Origin: Pedobacter suwonensis
GTDB taxonomy: Bacteria > Bacteroidota > Bacteroidia > Sphingobacteriales > Sphingobacteriaceae
Direction of reading: 5' to 3'
Assembly: GCF_900111825.1 (NCBI RefSeq)
Contig: NZ_FOJM01000001.1
Coordinates: 563,277-627,276 of the forward strand
DNA: 64,000 nt
Shown: positions 56,400 through 64,000 of the stretch, piece after piece
Position numbering within the stretch: position 1 is the first letter of the stretch
Layout: each line of letters starts with the position of its first letter
Program-made: the position numbers and the translations under genes
Notes under the pieces: model-generated
What the model was told of the DNA's origin: nothing
Database searches by the model: none
Seen by the model: only the letters and a program-made list of their open reading frames with translations

Positions 56400-57197
56400 T
56401 TAGTTTGCAGACTTAACTGAAAAAACTTTACCACCGTAATTGGCGGCTACAGCACTCATCACAGCAGCCTGCGATGCGCCGACAGTTGGCGTAGCCATCA
56501 CATCAATGCCGTCAAATGCTTTTGAAAGGTCTACGTTAATAACAATGTTTGCTGATTTTGAAGCGCCGATTTTAATGCTTTGTGGAAGATTCAATGCCAC
56601 CGTTTTATAATTGGCGTTTAAGCCTGTTTCTACCTTAAGCGTTTTGCTGGCAGTACCTTCTTTAACGGTTCCTGTAGCCGAGGTAAAGATATAGCTGGTC
56701 AGCCACATCCACGATACGTTGGTCATCCCGTTCAACTGAGAAAGCTCACCCGACTGAAGGCTCATATTATCGTTATATTTCTGGTCTACACCAACGCCGA
56801 ACTTAATGGCTTTATAATCACCAGCAGGAATTTCTTTCAGCACTACGTCTTCGCGTTTTGTTGCCGGATAGATGGTTGCGGCATTATCGTTGTTTACCCC
56901 TACCAGGTTTATGGCACCTGTTTCCTCCAATAAATAATAAGATCCCGGAACCTTTACTTCTTCGCCTGCTGCATTTACCAGCGTTACGTTGCTCACCCAG
57001 TACCTGAACTTTGTAAAATTAAAGGTTTTGGTACCCAGGGCAAAGTCTTTGTTCAATGCAAAATCACTGCCATTAAAGGTAGCATCAAAAGTAAGGGTAG
57101 TTTTGCCAGCACCATCGGCCACGGTAACCAACTCATCTTTTGAACATGAAGTAAATAAAATTGCAGATAATGATATGATGGTTAAAAGTTTTTTCAT
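56400..57197 (-). CDS. MbnP-family lipoprotein A (contains no histidine)
   Basis: 265 residues. Lipobox SAILFTSC; then the MbnP-like layout with FTKFRYWVSNVTLVNAAGEE, KFGVGVDQKYND, VSWMWLTSYIFTSATG and IVINVDLSKAFDGI. A tryptophan pair (WMW) is present where the canonical copy has WGW, but the whole protein has no histidine, so it cannot make a His-ligated copper site. It may be a scaffold, a different metal binder, or a partner of MbnP B. First gene of the tight cistron run with the MbnH-like gene after 5 bp. Confidence 0.82.
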   Translation of the reverse strand: MKKLLTIISLSAILFTSCSKDELVTVADGAGKTTLTFDATFNGSDFALNKDFALGTKTFNFTKFRYWVSNVTLVNAAGEEVKVPGSYYLLEETGAINLVGVNNDNAATIYPATKREDVVLKEIPAGDYKAIKFGVGVDQKYNDNMSLQSGELSQLNGMTNVSWMWLTSYIFTSATGTVKEGTASKTLKVETGLNANYKTVALNLPQSIKIGASKSANIVINVDLSKAFDGIDVMATPTVGASQAAVMSAVAANYGGKVFSVKSAN

Positions 57198-57416
57198 TTT
57201 TTTTAAATATAATCCGTTGGGGCATACCTATTGCATGCCATTACGGTATGGGTTTGTCATTTGGATTTTTGGGCAACATGCTCCCGAAAATAAAACACAG
57301 GCCTAAACGCCAGCGCTGGCCAAAAAAAACGGCAACGATGGATTAGCATTATACGCAAGCCAGGCAATCAGAAAATTCCTGAATGCAACCAGCAAAAAAA
57401 GATAAAACAATTGGGT

Positions 57417-57800
57417 TTAAGCCTGAAGACTTAAGGCTTTTGGCGGCTGGAATATAGAAAAGGCACGGTGCATGGTACCCGGCACCGAACGTTCCGGATA
57501 GATCATTTTAACAGTTGAGCGTTTAAAGGTAAAAGACCAGGCAGCGGCAGGCAACGCCTCCATGTAGTGGCTTCGCTGGTTTTCCCTTTCCTGTTTTTTC
57601 TCCTTTTCCTCGGCCTGCTTTAATTTCTTCATCAGAAAACATTTCCCATTACAGTGCATCCACGGGCGGTTCCTGTTCTCGCATAGTTTCTCTGTTATAT
57701 ACTTCTGGTTTACTTCGAAACCGGCATAGATAAAAAAACGCGAAAAATTGGATCCGATCAGTGCAAATAATAAAGATATGGCAACAAACCTGTTCAACAT
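57417..57800 (-). CDS. Small Cys-containing membrane-anchored protein
   Basis: 127 residues from ATG 57800; a longer frame to 58043 lacks support. An N-terminal hydrophobic helix (ISLLFALIGSNFSRFFIY) is followed by CENRNRPWMHCNGKCFLMKK, with three cysteines and a His spaced as in metal- or haem-binding sites, and then a long charged helix. This CENxxxPxxHCNGKC pattern recurs in small unknown Bacteroidota proteins. Its place 220 bp before MbnP A suggests a role in the same metal pathway. A -7 promoter box sits 7 bases upstream. Confidence 0.75.
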   Translation of the reverse strand: MLNRFVAISLLFALIGSNFSRFFIYAGFEVNQKYITEKLCENRNRPWMHCNGKCFLMKKLKQAEEKEKKQERENQRSHYMEALPAAAWSFTFKRSTVKMIYPERSVPGTMHRAFSIFQPPKALSLQA

Positions 57801-57807
57801 TTCGCCG

Positions 57808-57815
57808 CAAAGATA
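57808..57815 (-). promoter_or_regulatory. -7 promoter element before the Cys-containing small protein
   Basis: On the minus strand this is TATCTTTG, an exact match to TAnnTTTG, only 7 bases before ATG 57800. A transcript beginning a few bases on would be leaderless or nearly so. Confidence 0.5.
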
Positions 57816-58186
57816 AGGATAAACAAGCCCGAAAAAGAAATAAAACAGATAAATTATAGGGATATTGCTTTTATAAAATGTGCAAAAATGAATTAGCCAC
57901 AGAAACACAGAAATCACGGAGTAGATTAAATTTTTCCGTGTTTTTCGTGCTGCCGTGGCAAACATAACACTTAGGCATGCGCAGAAAGAGCTGGAAACCA
58001 ATAGAGAAAAGTTAAAAGCGATTTCCCTGATATAAATTACCACAAAGCCCCTACAAAAAACAGCTTTGATGTGAAAATTTACTGGCTTGAGTCGTTTATC
58101 CCCTTAGTTCAGGAATGCTTTATTTTGTTGCGCCAGCGTTAACCGGCTCAATTGATATCTCCGGGCCTTATGTTAACAGCAAAAAT

Positions 58187-58238
58187 AAGCCTGTGCAGCG
58201 TTTACCCCCTGGCTGCACCAGGGGAACTCAACAGGCTT
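58187..58238 (-). terminator. Compound hairpin terminator of the TonB receptor gene
   Basis: The outer arms AAGCCTGT (58187-58194) and ACAGGCTT (58231-58238) and the inner arms CCCCTGG (58206-58212) and CCAGGGG (58218-58224) give a nested stem-loop. On the minus strand it is followed by ATTTTTG. It lies about 150 bp past the receptor stop. Confidence 0.65.
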
Positions 58239-58386
58239 CCTCCATTTTTATTAAATAATCTAATTGTGGTGTTGTTGATGGCCTTGCCAGCGGTATTTGC
58301 TTGCAGCCTTTCCTGATGCTGGTTTTTACGATTGGCGGTTACCTGCTTTTTCTCCTTTCCGTACAACTTTTTGCTCTGGTCATCTA

Positions 58387-60594
58387 TCAGAAACTGAGCG
58401 ATACATTAGCTCTGATACTGAAAGGCGTTCCCGGCGTAAAATCAATCTCCTCAACTGGCAGGGGCTCATTCTGCAACCTCGATTCGGTTGCAAACTGCGT
58501 TTCATTCCATACCCTGTTAAAAATGTTTTCGGTAATAATGCCAAAAGTAAAACGCTTCCAGGTGTAGTTCACATTGGCATCGGTAATAAAATAACCCTTT
58601 GCAATAATTGAGTTATCGCCGTTAGCCGGACGTGAGGCAAGATAGCGGGCCTTAATGCTTCCGGAGAAGTTATTCAGGTCTTTCATGCTCAGCCCCCCGG
58701 TAAAGGTAAAAGGTGGTGCCAGGGGAATGTAATTTGCCCCTTCCGGCTCATCCAGTGCCCTTCCGTGGTTGTAGGTCATATCGCCATTTAAGAAAAACCA
58801 ATTGTTTAACTGGTAGCGCAGTCCAAAATCAATTCCCTTCCTTGATGTTTTTCCACTGGGCTCAATTACCCCTTCATCACCAACATATACAAATTCCTGT
58901 TGCAGGTAGAGATACCATAGGGCTGCGTTTAGTATCAAACGTGGTGCCGGTTTCCAGCTTGCCCCAAGGTCAGCTCCATAAGCAGCCGGCAGGATTTCCT
59001 GAGTCTTCTTTGCTATCACCACGCGTGAATCATTGCTATGAAATCCCTTCCCCATCTTCAAAAAGAACTGTAGGTCTTTACTCTGGTTATATAGAAAATT
59101 CAGCTTAGGGCTAAGCGTAGCCTTTCCTGTACGCGCAGCAAAATTACCATTCAAATGATCAATATACTTAAAGTTAAAATAATCCAGGCGCACGGCAGGA
59201 TTGATCAGGAGTTTACCCATATCAATCTCTGTATTCAAAAAGGCATAAGCATTAATTTCAGAAACATCGCCAAACTGAACCTGTTCAAGGGTAGTTTGCC
59301 GGTTTAGCGTATGGGAAAGCTCAATATCTTTAACCTGGTCTGCCCTTAAGCCGGCACCGAACTGCATACCGTAGTCAGCAGCTGATGAACTGTATTTCTT
59401 ACTCAATACCGATTGCAGCCCATATATGTTCCTGCCCTCTTGCTGTTTAATCTGGTCTCCGTTCACCGGATCATTAAGAAAAAAAGTAAAATTGCTGTAA
59501 AGCCCGAAATCATAGCGGCTATAAAAGGCACTGGATTTGAGCGAGGTGCTTTCATTAATGAATTGATCATACTGCAGATTGAGATTACTGCGGCTGGTTT
59601 TTCCACCCTCATTGGCATCAATAGCCCCAAACCGGGAAATGAGTCCCTCATCTACCGCACGTTGTGGAATCTGACCGGAGGCGAGCCATGAACTATTAAA
59701 GTGCATTACAGAAAACGAAAGCTTATCGAGGTTATTGAACAACCGGGTATATTTTCCCATCAGGTTGAGCCTTTTAAAATCCTGGCTAGCCTCAAAAGGA
59801 CCATCGGTTTTCATGTAACTCCCAGCCACATAGGCCGCCTGTTTGGCATCATTAACCAGATTGATAAGTCCAAGTCCCTTAAAGGTATTAAACTTTCCGC
59901 CCTCGAGTGTAAGGGAGTTGTGATCTAATCTGTCCTTGGTCTGAAATCCGACGTAGCCGGCGGTAGCCAGGTTACCTTTATCTGCATGATAGGGGCCTTT
60001 ATCAAAATCAATCTTTTCCACCAGTTCAGGAATCAGGAAATGCAGGTCTGCATAACCCTGCCCGTGTGCATGACTGACCATGTTTACCGGCATACCGTCT
60101 ACAGAAATGTTGATATCTGTTCCATGATCCAGGTCGAAGCCACGAAGAAAAAGTTGTTCTGCCTTTCCCCCGCCGGCATGCTGGCCGATAAAGAGGCCGG
60201 GTACTTTTCTTAAAAGTTCCTGCGAAGAATTTACCGGGCTTGTAGCGAGATCCACAGCCGCTACAGACGAGAGATGGTTTATACCTTCCGATACAACCAC
60301 TTCATTGAGCTGGAAATTAGCGGGTGATAAACTGATATTCATTACAAATCCGTCTACAACTGTTGTCACAGGTAAATAACCCAGCAACGTTACCCGGATG
60401 GAATCGCCCCTTCTTACATCTTTCATCAGAAAAAAACCAGCCTCATTAGTATGTGCATGCTTTTTACTCCGCAGGTTCTGCAGGTAAACATCTGCTAAAG
60501 GGAAATCGCCGGTAGTGCTTATCTTACCCTTTAAAACTTGCGCAAAAAGACTCGTTGAGCATAAGCTCAGCAGCATCACATAGAAAATCTTCAT
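58387..60594 (-). CDS. TonB-dependent receptor with carboxypeptidase-like N-domain
   Basis: 735 residues. A signal peptide (IFYVMLLSLCSTSLFAQ) is followed by a carboxypeptidase-regulatory-like domain (about 20-100; GKISTTGDFPLADVYLQNL), a plug (about 110-230; LFLRGFDLDHGTDINISVDG then MVSHAHGQGYADLHFLIPEL) and a barrel ending in SIRANVSLSF. The His-containing HAHGQGYADLHF of the plug is notable near copper-type genes. Substrate unknown; copper or a metallophore is a reasonable guess. Confidence 0.88.
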   Translation of the reverse strand: MKIFYVMLLSLCSTSLFAQVLKGKISTTGDFPLADVYLQNLRSKKHAHTNEAGFFLMKDVRRGDSIRVTLLGYLPVTTVVDGFVMNISLSPANFQLNEVVVSEGINHLSSVAAVDLATSPVNSSQELLRKVPGLFIGQHAGGGKAEQLFLRGFDLDHGTDINISVDGMPVNMVSHAHGQGYADLHFLIPELVEKIDFDKGPYHADKGNLATAGYVGFQTKDRLDHNSLTLEGGKFNTFKGLGLINLVNDAKQAAYVAGSYMKTDGPFEASQDFKRLNLMGKYTRLFNNLDKLSFSVMHFNSSWLASGQIPQRAVDEGLISRFGAIDANEGGKTSRSNLNLQYDQFINESTSLKSSAFYSRYDFGLYSNFTFFLNDPVNGDQIKQQEGRNIYGLQSVLSKKYSSSAADYGMQFGAGLRADQVKDIELSHTLNRQTTLEQVQFGDVSEINAYAFLNTEIDMGKLLINPAVRLDYFNFKYIDHLNGNFAARTGKATLSPKLNFLYNQSKDLQFFLKMGKGFHSNDSRVVIAKKTQEILPAAYGADLGASWKPAPRLILNAALWYLYLQQEFVYVGDEGVIEPSGKTSRKGIDFGLRYQLNNWFFLNGDMTYNHGRALDEPEGANYIPLAPPFTFTGGLSMKDLNNFSGSIKARYLASRPANGDNSIIAKGYFITDANVNYTWKRFTFGIITENIFNRVWNETQFATESRLQNEPLPVEEIDFTPGTPFSIRANVSLSF

Positions 60595-60926
60595 CGGGGG
60601 CGAAACTACTAAATGTTATAAATTATTTCGCATTAGCTCATCCCTTTCTAGAAAAAAACGAATACCAGAGAGTTGGCACACCCTGTGTTTCGGAGGGGAG
60701 TTCATCTTTTTTAATAAAATCAGGTTTCTTTTTGCAGGATGAAAAATTTAAAGCCATTAACAATAGTGCTGCTTGCTGCATTAACGCCGCAAACGACCAT
60801 GAACGAAATTGAAATCAGTAAAAAGATGAACTGTTTAGTGCGAAGAATTTTGCCTGATCAGAATTTCATCTCAACAAAGATGTGGCAAGCCGCTAAATTC
60901 ATAGCTTTGTATTCGAATGATCATAG
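60595..60926. other. Upstream region of the AraC gene (332 bp)
   Basis: This holds the divergent 5' regions of the TonB receptor and AraC genes and one possible small gene at 60739-60930. A near-match to TAnnTTTG (TCTTTTTG) ends 4 bases before ATG 60739. Confidence 0.35.
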
Positions 60927-60930
60927 ATGA
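60739..60930 (+). CDS. Possible small exported peptide coupled to AraC gene
   Basis: 63 residues: MKNLKPLTIVLLAALTPQTT looks like a signal peptide, followed by a short polar sequence. Its TGA overlaps the AraC start in an ATGA junction (60927-60930), as in translationally coupled genes. It may be a real small gene or a truncated remnant; nothing else supports it. Confidence 0.35.
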   Translation: MKNLKPLTIVLLAALTPQTTMNEIEISKKMNCLVRRILPDQNFISTKMWQAAKFIALYSNDHR

Positions 60931-61691
60931 ACTCGCATAGAAGTAAATTAGCATACATCTGCCTGAAACCCGATGAAACGCTGCAACCCTTTGTAGAAAG
61001 CATCTGGATGGTAAAAAACCACTCTGACGAAGAAAATGCAGGTATTATTGTTCCGGATGGGAAAATAGATTTATTTCTTTTCGCAGATAGAAATGGAAAC
61101 TTTGAGCTATTTATTTCCGGTATTTGTTCTGAGCCGGTGGTTAAACCGCCCTTTCCACAATCCACTATGTTTGCCATCAGCTTTTATCCCATTGCAGCCG
61201 AATATGTTTTTAAAGCATCTTTTGCTGAGCTGCAAAATACAAGAAAGATACTACCTGCTGATTATTGGGGATTTTCAAAGGATGACCTGGACGACTTTCA
61301 AACCTTTCAACAAAAAGCCGTCAATATCGTTTCTTCTCTGTTGCAGGAAGATATTGACGACAGGAAAATCAAGTTGTTCGAATCAATTTATGCAGCCAGG
61401 GGAGAAATTACGGTAAAAGCGCTGCAAGAAAAAATTTACTGGAGCAGCAGACAGATGAACCGTTATTTTAATAAATGGTTTGGAATAACCTTGAAGTCAT
61501 ATCTTAATATCATCCGGTTCTCAAATTCGCTGAAGCAATTGAAAAACGGTGATTTTTACCCGCAACTCGATTATGCAGACCAGTCGCATTTTATAAGGGA
61601 AGTGAAAAAGTTTGCCGGGGTAAAACCGGTTATCTTAAATAAAAACGAAAACGACCGATTTATCCAATTGAGCCTGATGCCGGAAAAGTAA
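60927..61691 (+). CDS. AraC-family transcriptional regulator
   Basis: 254 residues: an N-terminal DUF6597-like domain (about 1-120; KPDETLQPFVESIWMVKNHS) and a C-terminal AraC domain (about 150-250; VKALQEKIYWSSRQMNRYFN and YADQSHFIREVKKFAGVKP). The VOC-family gene follows after 29 bp, so the regulator may control it. The start overlaps the end of a small upstream frame by 4 bp. Confidence 0.85.
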   Translation: MNSHRSKLAYICLKPDETLQPFVESIWMVKNHSDEENAGIIVPDGKIDLFLFADRNGNFELFISGICSEPVVKPPFPQSTMFAISFYPIAAEYVFKASFAELQNTRKILPADYWGFSKDDLDDFQTFQQKAVNIVSSLLQEDIDDRKIKLFESIYAARGEITVKALQEKIYWSSRQMNRYFNKWFGITLKSYLNIIRFSNSLKQLKNGDFYPQLDYADQSHFIREVKKFAGVKPVILNKNENDRFIQLSLMPEK

Positions 61692-61720
61692 TTTTGTTCT
61701 GTAATTAATACACGAATAAA

Positions 61721-62107
61721 ATGAATCTGAACCACATCAACCTCGTTGTAAAAGACGTTAACAATGCTGTAAATTTATTTATAAAACATTTAGGTTTTAG
61801 TTTAATCGTCAATCGAAACAGCAAAATGGCCGTTCTGGAAAACGGCAATCATTTCGCCCTGGTTATTTGGGGACAGGAATTAAACCATAAGGAAAATGCC
61901 CCTACATACCCTGACAACTTCCACATCGGATTTTATCAGAAAAATGAGCTAGCCGTTTGGGAGATCTATGAAAAGTTAAAGACAGAAGCCAACTTATCAT
62001 TTGAAAGCGAACCTAAGAAAATCAGGAATACGTTTGGTTTCTATTTCTTTTTTGAAAAGCTGATGATCGAAATCAGTATTACGCCATTTCAGGATAATAT
62101 TGCATAA
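61721..62107 (+). CDS. Glyoxalase/VOC family protein
   Basis: 128 residues. It opens MNLNHINLVVKDVNNAVNLF, the classic VOC N-terminal motif with the metal-position His, and ends in FEKLMIEISITPF with the metal-position Glu. VOC proteins include glyoxalase I, dioxygenases and antibiotic-binding proteins; the substrate cannot be told. Likely co-transcribed with the AraC gene just upstream. Confidence 0.87.
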   Translation: MNLNHINLVVKDVNNAVNLFIKHLGFSLIVNRNSKMAVLENGNHFALVIWGQELNHKENAPTYPDNFHIGFYQKNELAVWEIYEKLKTEANLSFESEPKKIRNTFGFYFFFEKLMIEISITPFQDNIA

Positions 62108-62688
62108 CATTGCCTGCCGGCTGCCAACAGGCCACTTCATTTTAGATCGCACCAATAAAAATTACCATAAGCTATTTTAGGGGTTGGTTATAGCCAGAAA
62201 AACCGTAGCCGTACTTCTTATTTGGTTTTAAATTCAGCCGGTCTCATATTGGTCAGTTGTGATCGCAGTTCACTACATAATCGCGGTTATCCTGTTCAAC
62301 GCCCAGGTCTTCCAATGCAATTCTCGGCCGGTATTCATAAATTCTTCGTTTTCTGCAATCAGTACTTTTTTAAACACATATCATTACCTTAAATTATTTA
62401 CTTTTTAAGGCTCCCGGCTTAAAATTAATCAGGATCAAACATGATAAATTACGGTTTCCCTTTCGGATATTCTACTGATGGTTCTAATTTACAGGCATTA
62501 CAATTCGGTTCGGTCCTGCTGTTTAAACATCAGGTAAAAACTCACCAGCAACGGGAAGTGTGCTGCCCGAAAGCGCTGAGTGAGTTTTACGAGCGGGATT
62601 TGCAAGGCACCGCTTTTCTGATGATGAACTGAGCCTTATTACCGTTCTGCAACAGTACTGTTGGCTTTGGTCAGTTCTTCATCAACCG
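62108..62688. other. Interval with response-regulator remnant (581 bp)
   Basis: No intact gene. It contains the decayed receiver fragment at 62253-62379 on the minus strand. A 63-codon frame at 62441-62632 on the plus strand is open but unrecognised and was not called. Confidence 0.45.
62253..62379 (-). pseudogene. Fragment of a LuxR-type response regulator (receiver N-terminus)
   Basis: From ATG 62379 the minus strand reads MCLKKVLIAENEEFMNTG, the start of a receiver domain like that of Bacteroidota LuxR-type regulators. After an indel it continues in another frame as ALEDLGVEQDNRDYVVNCDH and stops at 62253. Only about 42 residues remain, without the phospho-acceptor Asp or any output domain, so it is a decayed remnant. 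Confidence 0.55.
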
Positions 62689-63162
62689 TCATTTCCGCCA
62701 TATCCAGTACACCAGGCCAAGCAGTAACAACGCGCCTGCGCCAATCAGGCCGGTAGGCGGCTTCCAGCTCTTATCAACCTGTTGCAGTTTTGTTTTTAAG
62801 TTGGTGCTGCCTGAATTAACATTCCGGACCTGAAGCTGACGTCCTTTTTGCTGTTGCCCCTGCAGCATGCGCCTGTTGTTGGCCTTTCCTTTAATCACCA
62901 CCTTCTCGGCCATCCCTTCAAAACCTTTTTCCGCACTGTAGAAAAATTTCCCCAATGGGGTAATTTGCACCACATATTCGCTGTTGCCGGTATCAAGCAA
63001 AAGGGTATTGCTTTTTGCCCAGCTTTGCTCAATGCTGCTTTCCCGGCTGTCATGTTTTACCTCAAGGTCCTGTTCATGCAACACTTTTTTGCTTTTTAGT
63101 GTTGCACATGCCGAAAGCAATAGGCTAAAGGCCGCCAGGTATTTGATCAATTCAGTTTTCAT
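62689..63162 (-). CDS. Lipoprotein with C-terminal membrane helix
   Basis: About 157 residues from ATG 63162. An N-terminal lipobox (FSLLLSAC) and a C-terminal hydrophobic helix (LIGAGALLLLGLVYWIWRK) bracket a basic, Gln/Lys-rich middle. The start overlaps the end of the amidase-like gene by 11 bp, so translation is coupled. Being anchored at both ends is unusual and would suit a protein bridging two membranes, as spanins do. No family is recognised. Confidence 0.6.
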   Translation of the reverse strand: MKTELIKYLAAFSLLLSACATLKSKKVLHEQDLEVKHDSRESSIEQSWAKSNTLLLDTGNSEYVVQITPLGKFFYSAEKGFEGMAEKVVIKGKANNRRMLQGQQQKGRQLQVRNVNSGSTNLKTKLQQVDKSWKPPTGLIGAGALLLLGLVYWIWRK

Positions 63163-63715
63163 CTTCCACTCCTTTCCTTTTGGCCCAGTCGGCAAAGTAT
63201 TTAACGGCTTTTAAATGCCTGCGTTTACGGTACACCCCATCTCCTTCCCTGCTTCCTGCCGGGTTGGTATTGCCCTCAATGGTAATAAGCCAATCTCCAT
63301 CACTCCGTTCAGCAAACCCGCAATGGGCTATGCGCTTTAGGTGGCTAAAGTAAATGCCAAACACTATTCCCGGCCTAATGTCTTTGGTGCGTTTGCTTAG
63401 CGGGAATAAAGCGGGGCTCCAGGCGGTGCGCGGTACCGGGTAACCGGCCTGGCCAAAAACCCAGCTCACAAAAGCTGCACACCAGGCACTGCCCTCCGGT
63501 ACATTTACATAACTGAGGTATCCGGCAACGCGCGGGCCATCGTTTTTGCCCGAACGTTCGCGCACGCCGAGTTCCTTTTCGGCCACCTGCAACAGCCTTT
63601 TCCTATCGGCAAGCGCGGGGTCTTGCCGCAGGTTTATACTATCGCCGCCAGGCAGGCTATCGCTGCCAGCAAGAGCAAGGCAAACGATGCCCAGAAAAAA
63701 CTTAACTGTTGCCAT
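63152..63715 (-). CDS. Secreted CHAP/TIGR02594-like amidase
   Basis: 187 residues. A signal peptide (FFLGIVCLALAGSDS) precedes a CHAP-like cysteine hydrolase domain: LLQVAEKELGVRERSGKNDG, then the nucleophile in GSAWCAAFVSWVFGQAGYPV, the His in RIAHCGFAE and a polar residue in TIEGNTNPAG. Such enzymes cut peptidoglycan cross-links. It overlaps the end of the upstream membrane-protein gene by 82 bp and the start of the lipoprotein gene by 11 bp. Confidence 0.8.
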   Translation of the reverse strand: MATVKFFLGIVCLALAGSDSLPGGDSINLRQDPALADRKRLLQVAEKELGVRERSGKNDGPRVAGYLSYVNVPEGSAWCAAFVSWVFGQAGYPVPRTAWSPALFPLSKRTKDIRPGIVFGIYFSHLKRIAHCGFAERSDGDWLITIEGNTNPAGSREGDGVYRKRRHLKAVKYFADWAKRKGVEDEN

Positions 63716-64000
63716 GAGGTTAACTGTTTAAATAGTGAAACCATATCTGTTAATTTATACAGGCCCAGGCTTTGCCAAAAGCGTTGCAACAGCCACCACG
63801 ATAGCTGCAACAGGGCAGCATAACAGAGCAGGGCCAGCAAGATCAGCTGCCATATGCCTGCATCAAGCAGGGCCGCGGTGGGCTCAATGGTTCTTAACAC
63901 TTTTGGGAGGGTATGCCAGCCCAGCACCAGTATTACGGCCAGCATCAGTTTTTCGAGGATCTGCTTTTTCGGCAACAGCGCCGTTAAAGCCGGTTTTAAT
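63634..64000 (-). CDS. Membrane protein (5' truncated by window edge)
   Basis: At least 121 residues, open to the right edge in frame, so the start is outside; TTG 63975 is only an internal codon. Three hydrophobic segments are visible (about MLAVILVLGW, LILLALLCYAALLQLSWWLL and FFWASFALLLLAAIACLAAI). No family is recognised. Its tail shares 82 bp with the amidase-like gene in another frame, and the order membrane protein-amidase-lipoprotein recalls a lysis set. Confidence 0.6.
   Translation of the reverse strand, partial: LKPALTALLPKKQILEKLMLAVILVLGWHTLPKVLRTIEPTAALLDAGIWQLILLALLCYAALLQLSWWLLQRFWQSLGLYKLTDMVSLFKQLTSWQQLSFFWASFALLLLAAIACLAAIV

Larger units (their letters stand above)
57801..58386. 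other. Gene-free interval with terminator and promoter (586 bp)
   Basis: This separates the TonB receptor gene from the downstream copper-cluster genes on the same strand. It contains a strong compound hairpin (58187-58238) ending the receptor transcript and a promoter at 57808-57815. No coding frame was supported. Confidence 0.45.

Noticed and set aside
62441..62632. 63-codon plus-strand frame
   Set aside because: No recognised features; it lies in a region with a decayed gene and could be remnant sequence.
1..64000. CRISPR arrays, tRNA or rRNA genes, insertion sequences
   Set aside because: No regular spacer-repeat array, cloverleaf, rRNA stretch or transposase was seen by eye.

Overview
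The window looks like chromosomal DNA of a Bacteroidota bacterium of the Sphingobacteriaceae type (Pedobacter or a close relative). The evidence is many short lipoprotein signals of the form SCKK or ACKK, TonB receptors carrying plug and carboxypeptidase-like domains, LytTR and membrane-anchored AraC regulators, S41 peptidases, a YozG/DUF2975 pair, an H1-like mini-protein, and TAnnTTTG-like -7 promoter elements lying close to start codons. The genus is an inference from protein style; no rRNA or tRNA gene was seen.

Layout. 0-2.6 kb: the end of a haem/iron ABC importer (FecCD permease, HmuV ATPase) facing a PchR-like AraC regulator. 3.5-10.6 kb: an orphan LytTR regulator, an H1-like DNA-binding mini-protein, two further regulators, and the housekeeping genes map, an AI-2E-type exporter and mnmE. 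11-31 kb: scattered small membrane and secreted proteins, DUF2252, an astacin-type lipoprotein protease, a family 39 glycosyltransferase, a stand-alone infC, an alpha/beta hydrolase, two S41 peptidases, an OmpA lipoprotein and a methyltransferase. 31-44.5 kb: a DUF421 protein with a zinc-ribbon tail, a LigT-like protein, AlkB, an NmrA-SDR-AraC operon, a third S41 peptidase, a DUF2975/YozG pair with a palindromic operator, and a bacteriophytochrome kinase.

44.6-60.6 kb is the most distinctive part. A PAS histidine kinase is interrupted by an in-frame stop. Beyond it lies a long minus-strand cluster that reads, 5' to 3': a TonB receptor, a Cys-containing small membrane protein, MbnP-like lipoprotein A, a dihaem MbnH/CcpA-like protein, MbnP-like lipoprotein B, a second dihaem protein, an outer-membrane barrel, a lipoprotein, an SCO copper chaperone (frameshifted), a YHS-domain protein, a His-rich secreted protein (frameshifted), a siderophore-type TonB receptor and a PepSY membrane protein. 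By family knowledge MbnH oxidises a tryptophan of MbnP to kynurenine to make a copper site. A tandem MbnP-MbnH duplication together with SCO, YHS and TonB genes therefore suggests a copper (or copper/iron) uptake and handling system without methanobactin biosynthesis genes in view. One MbnP copy keeps a WGW motif and several histidines; the other contains no histidine at all.

60.7-64 kb: an AraC regulator and a glyoxalase-like protein, a decayed response-regulator fragment, and at the right edge an overlapping three-gene set (membrane protein, secreted amidase-like protein, lipoprotein) that may be a cell-wall or lysis cassette. Three gene-breaking lesions fall between 45.8 and 51.6 kb. They are either real decay or residual assembly errors, and resolving this matters for reading the copper locus.
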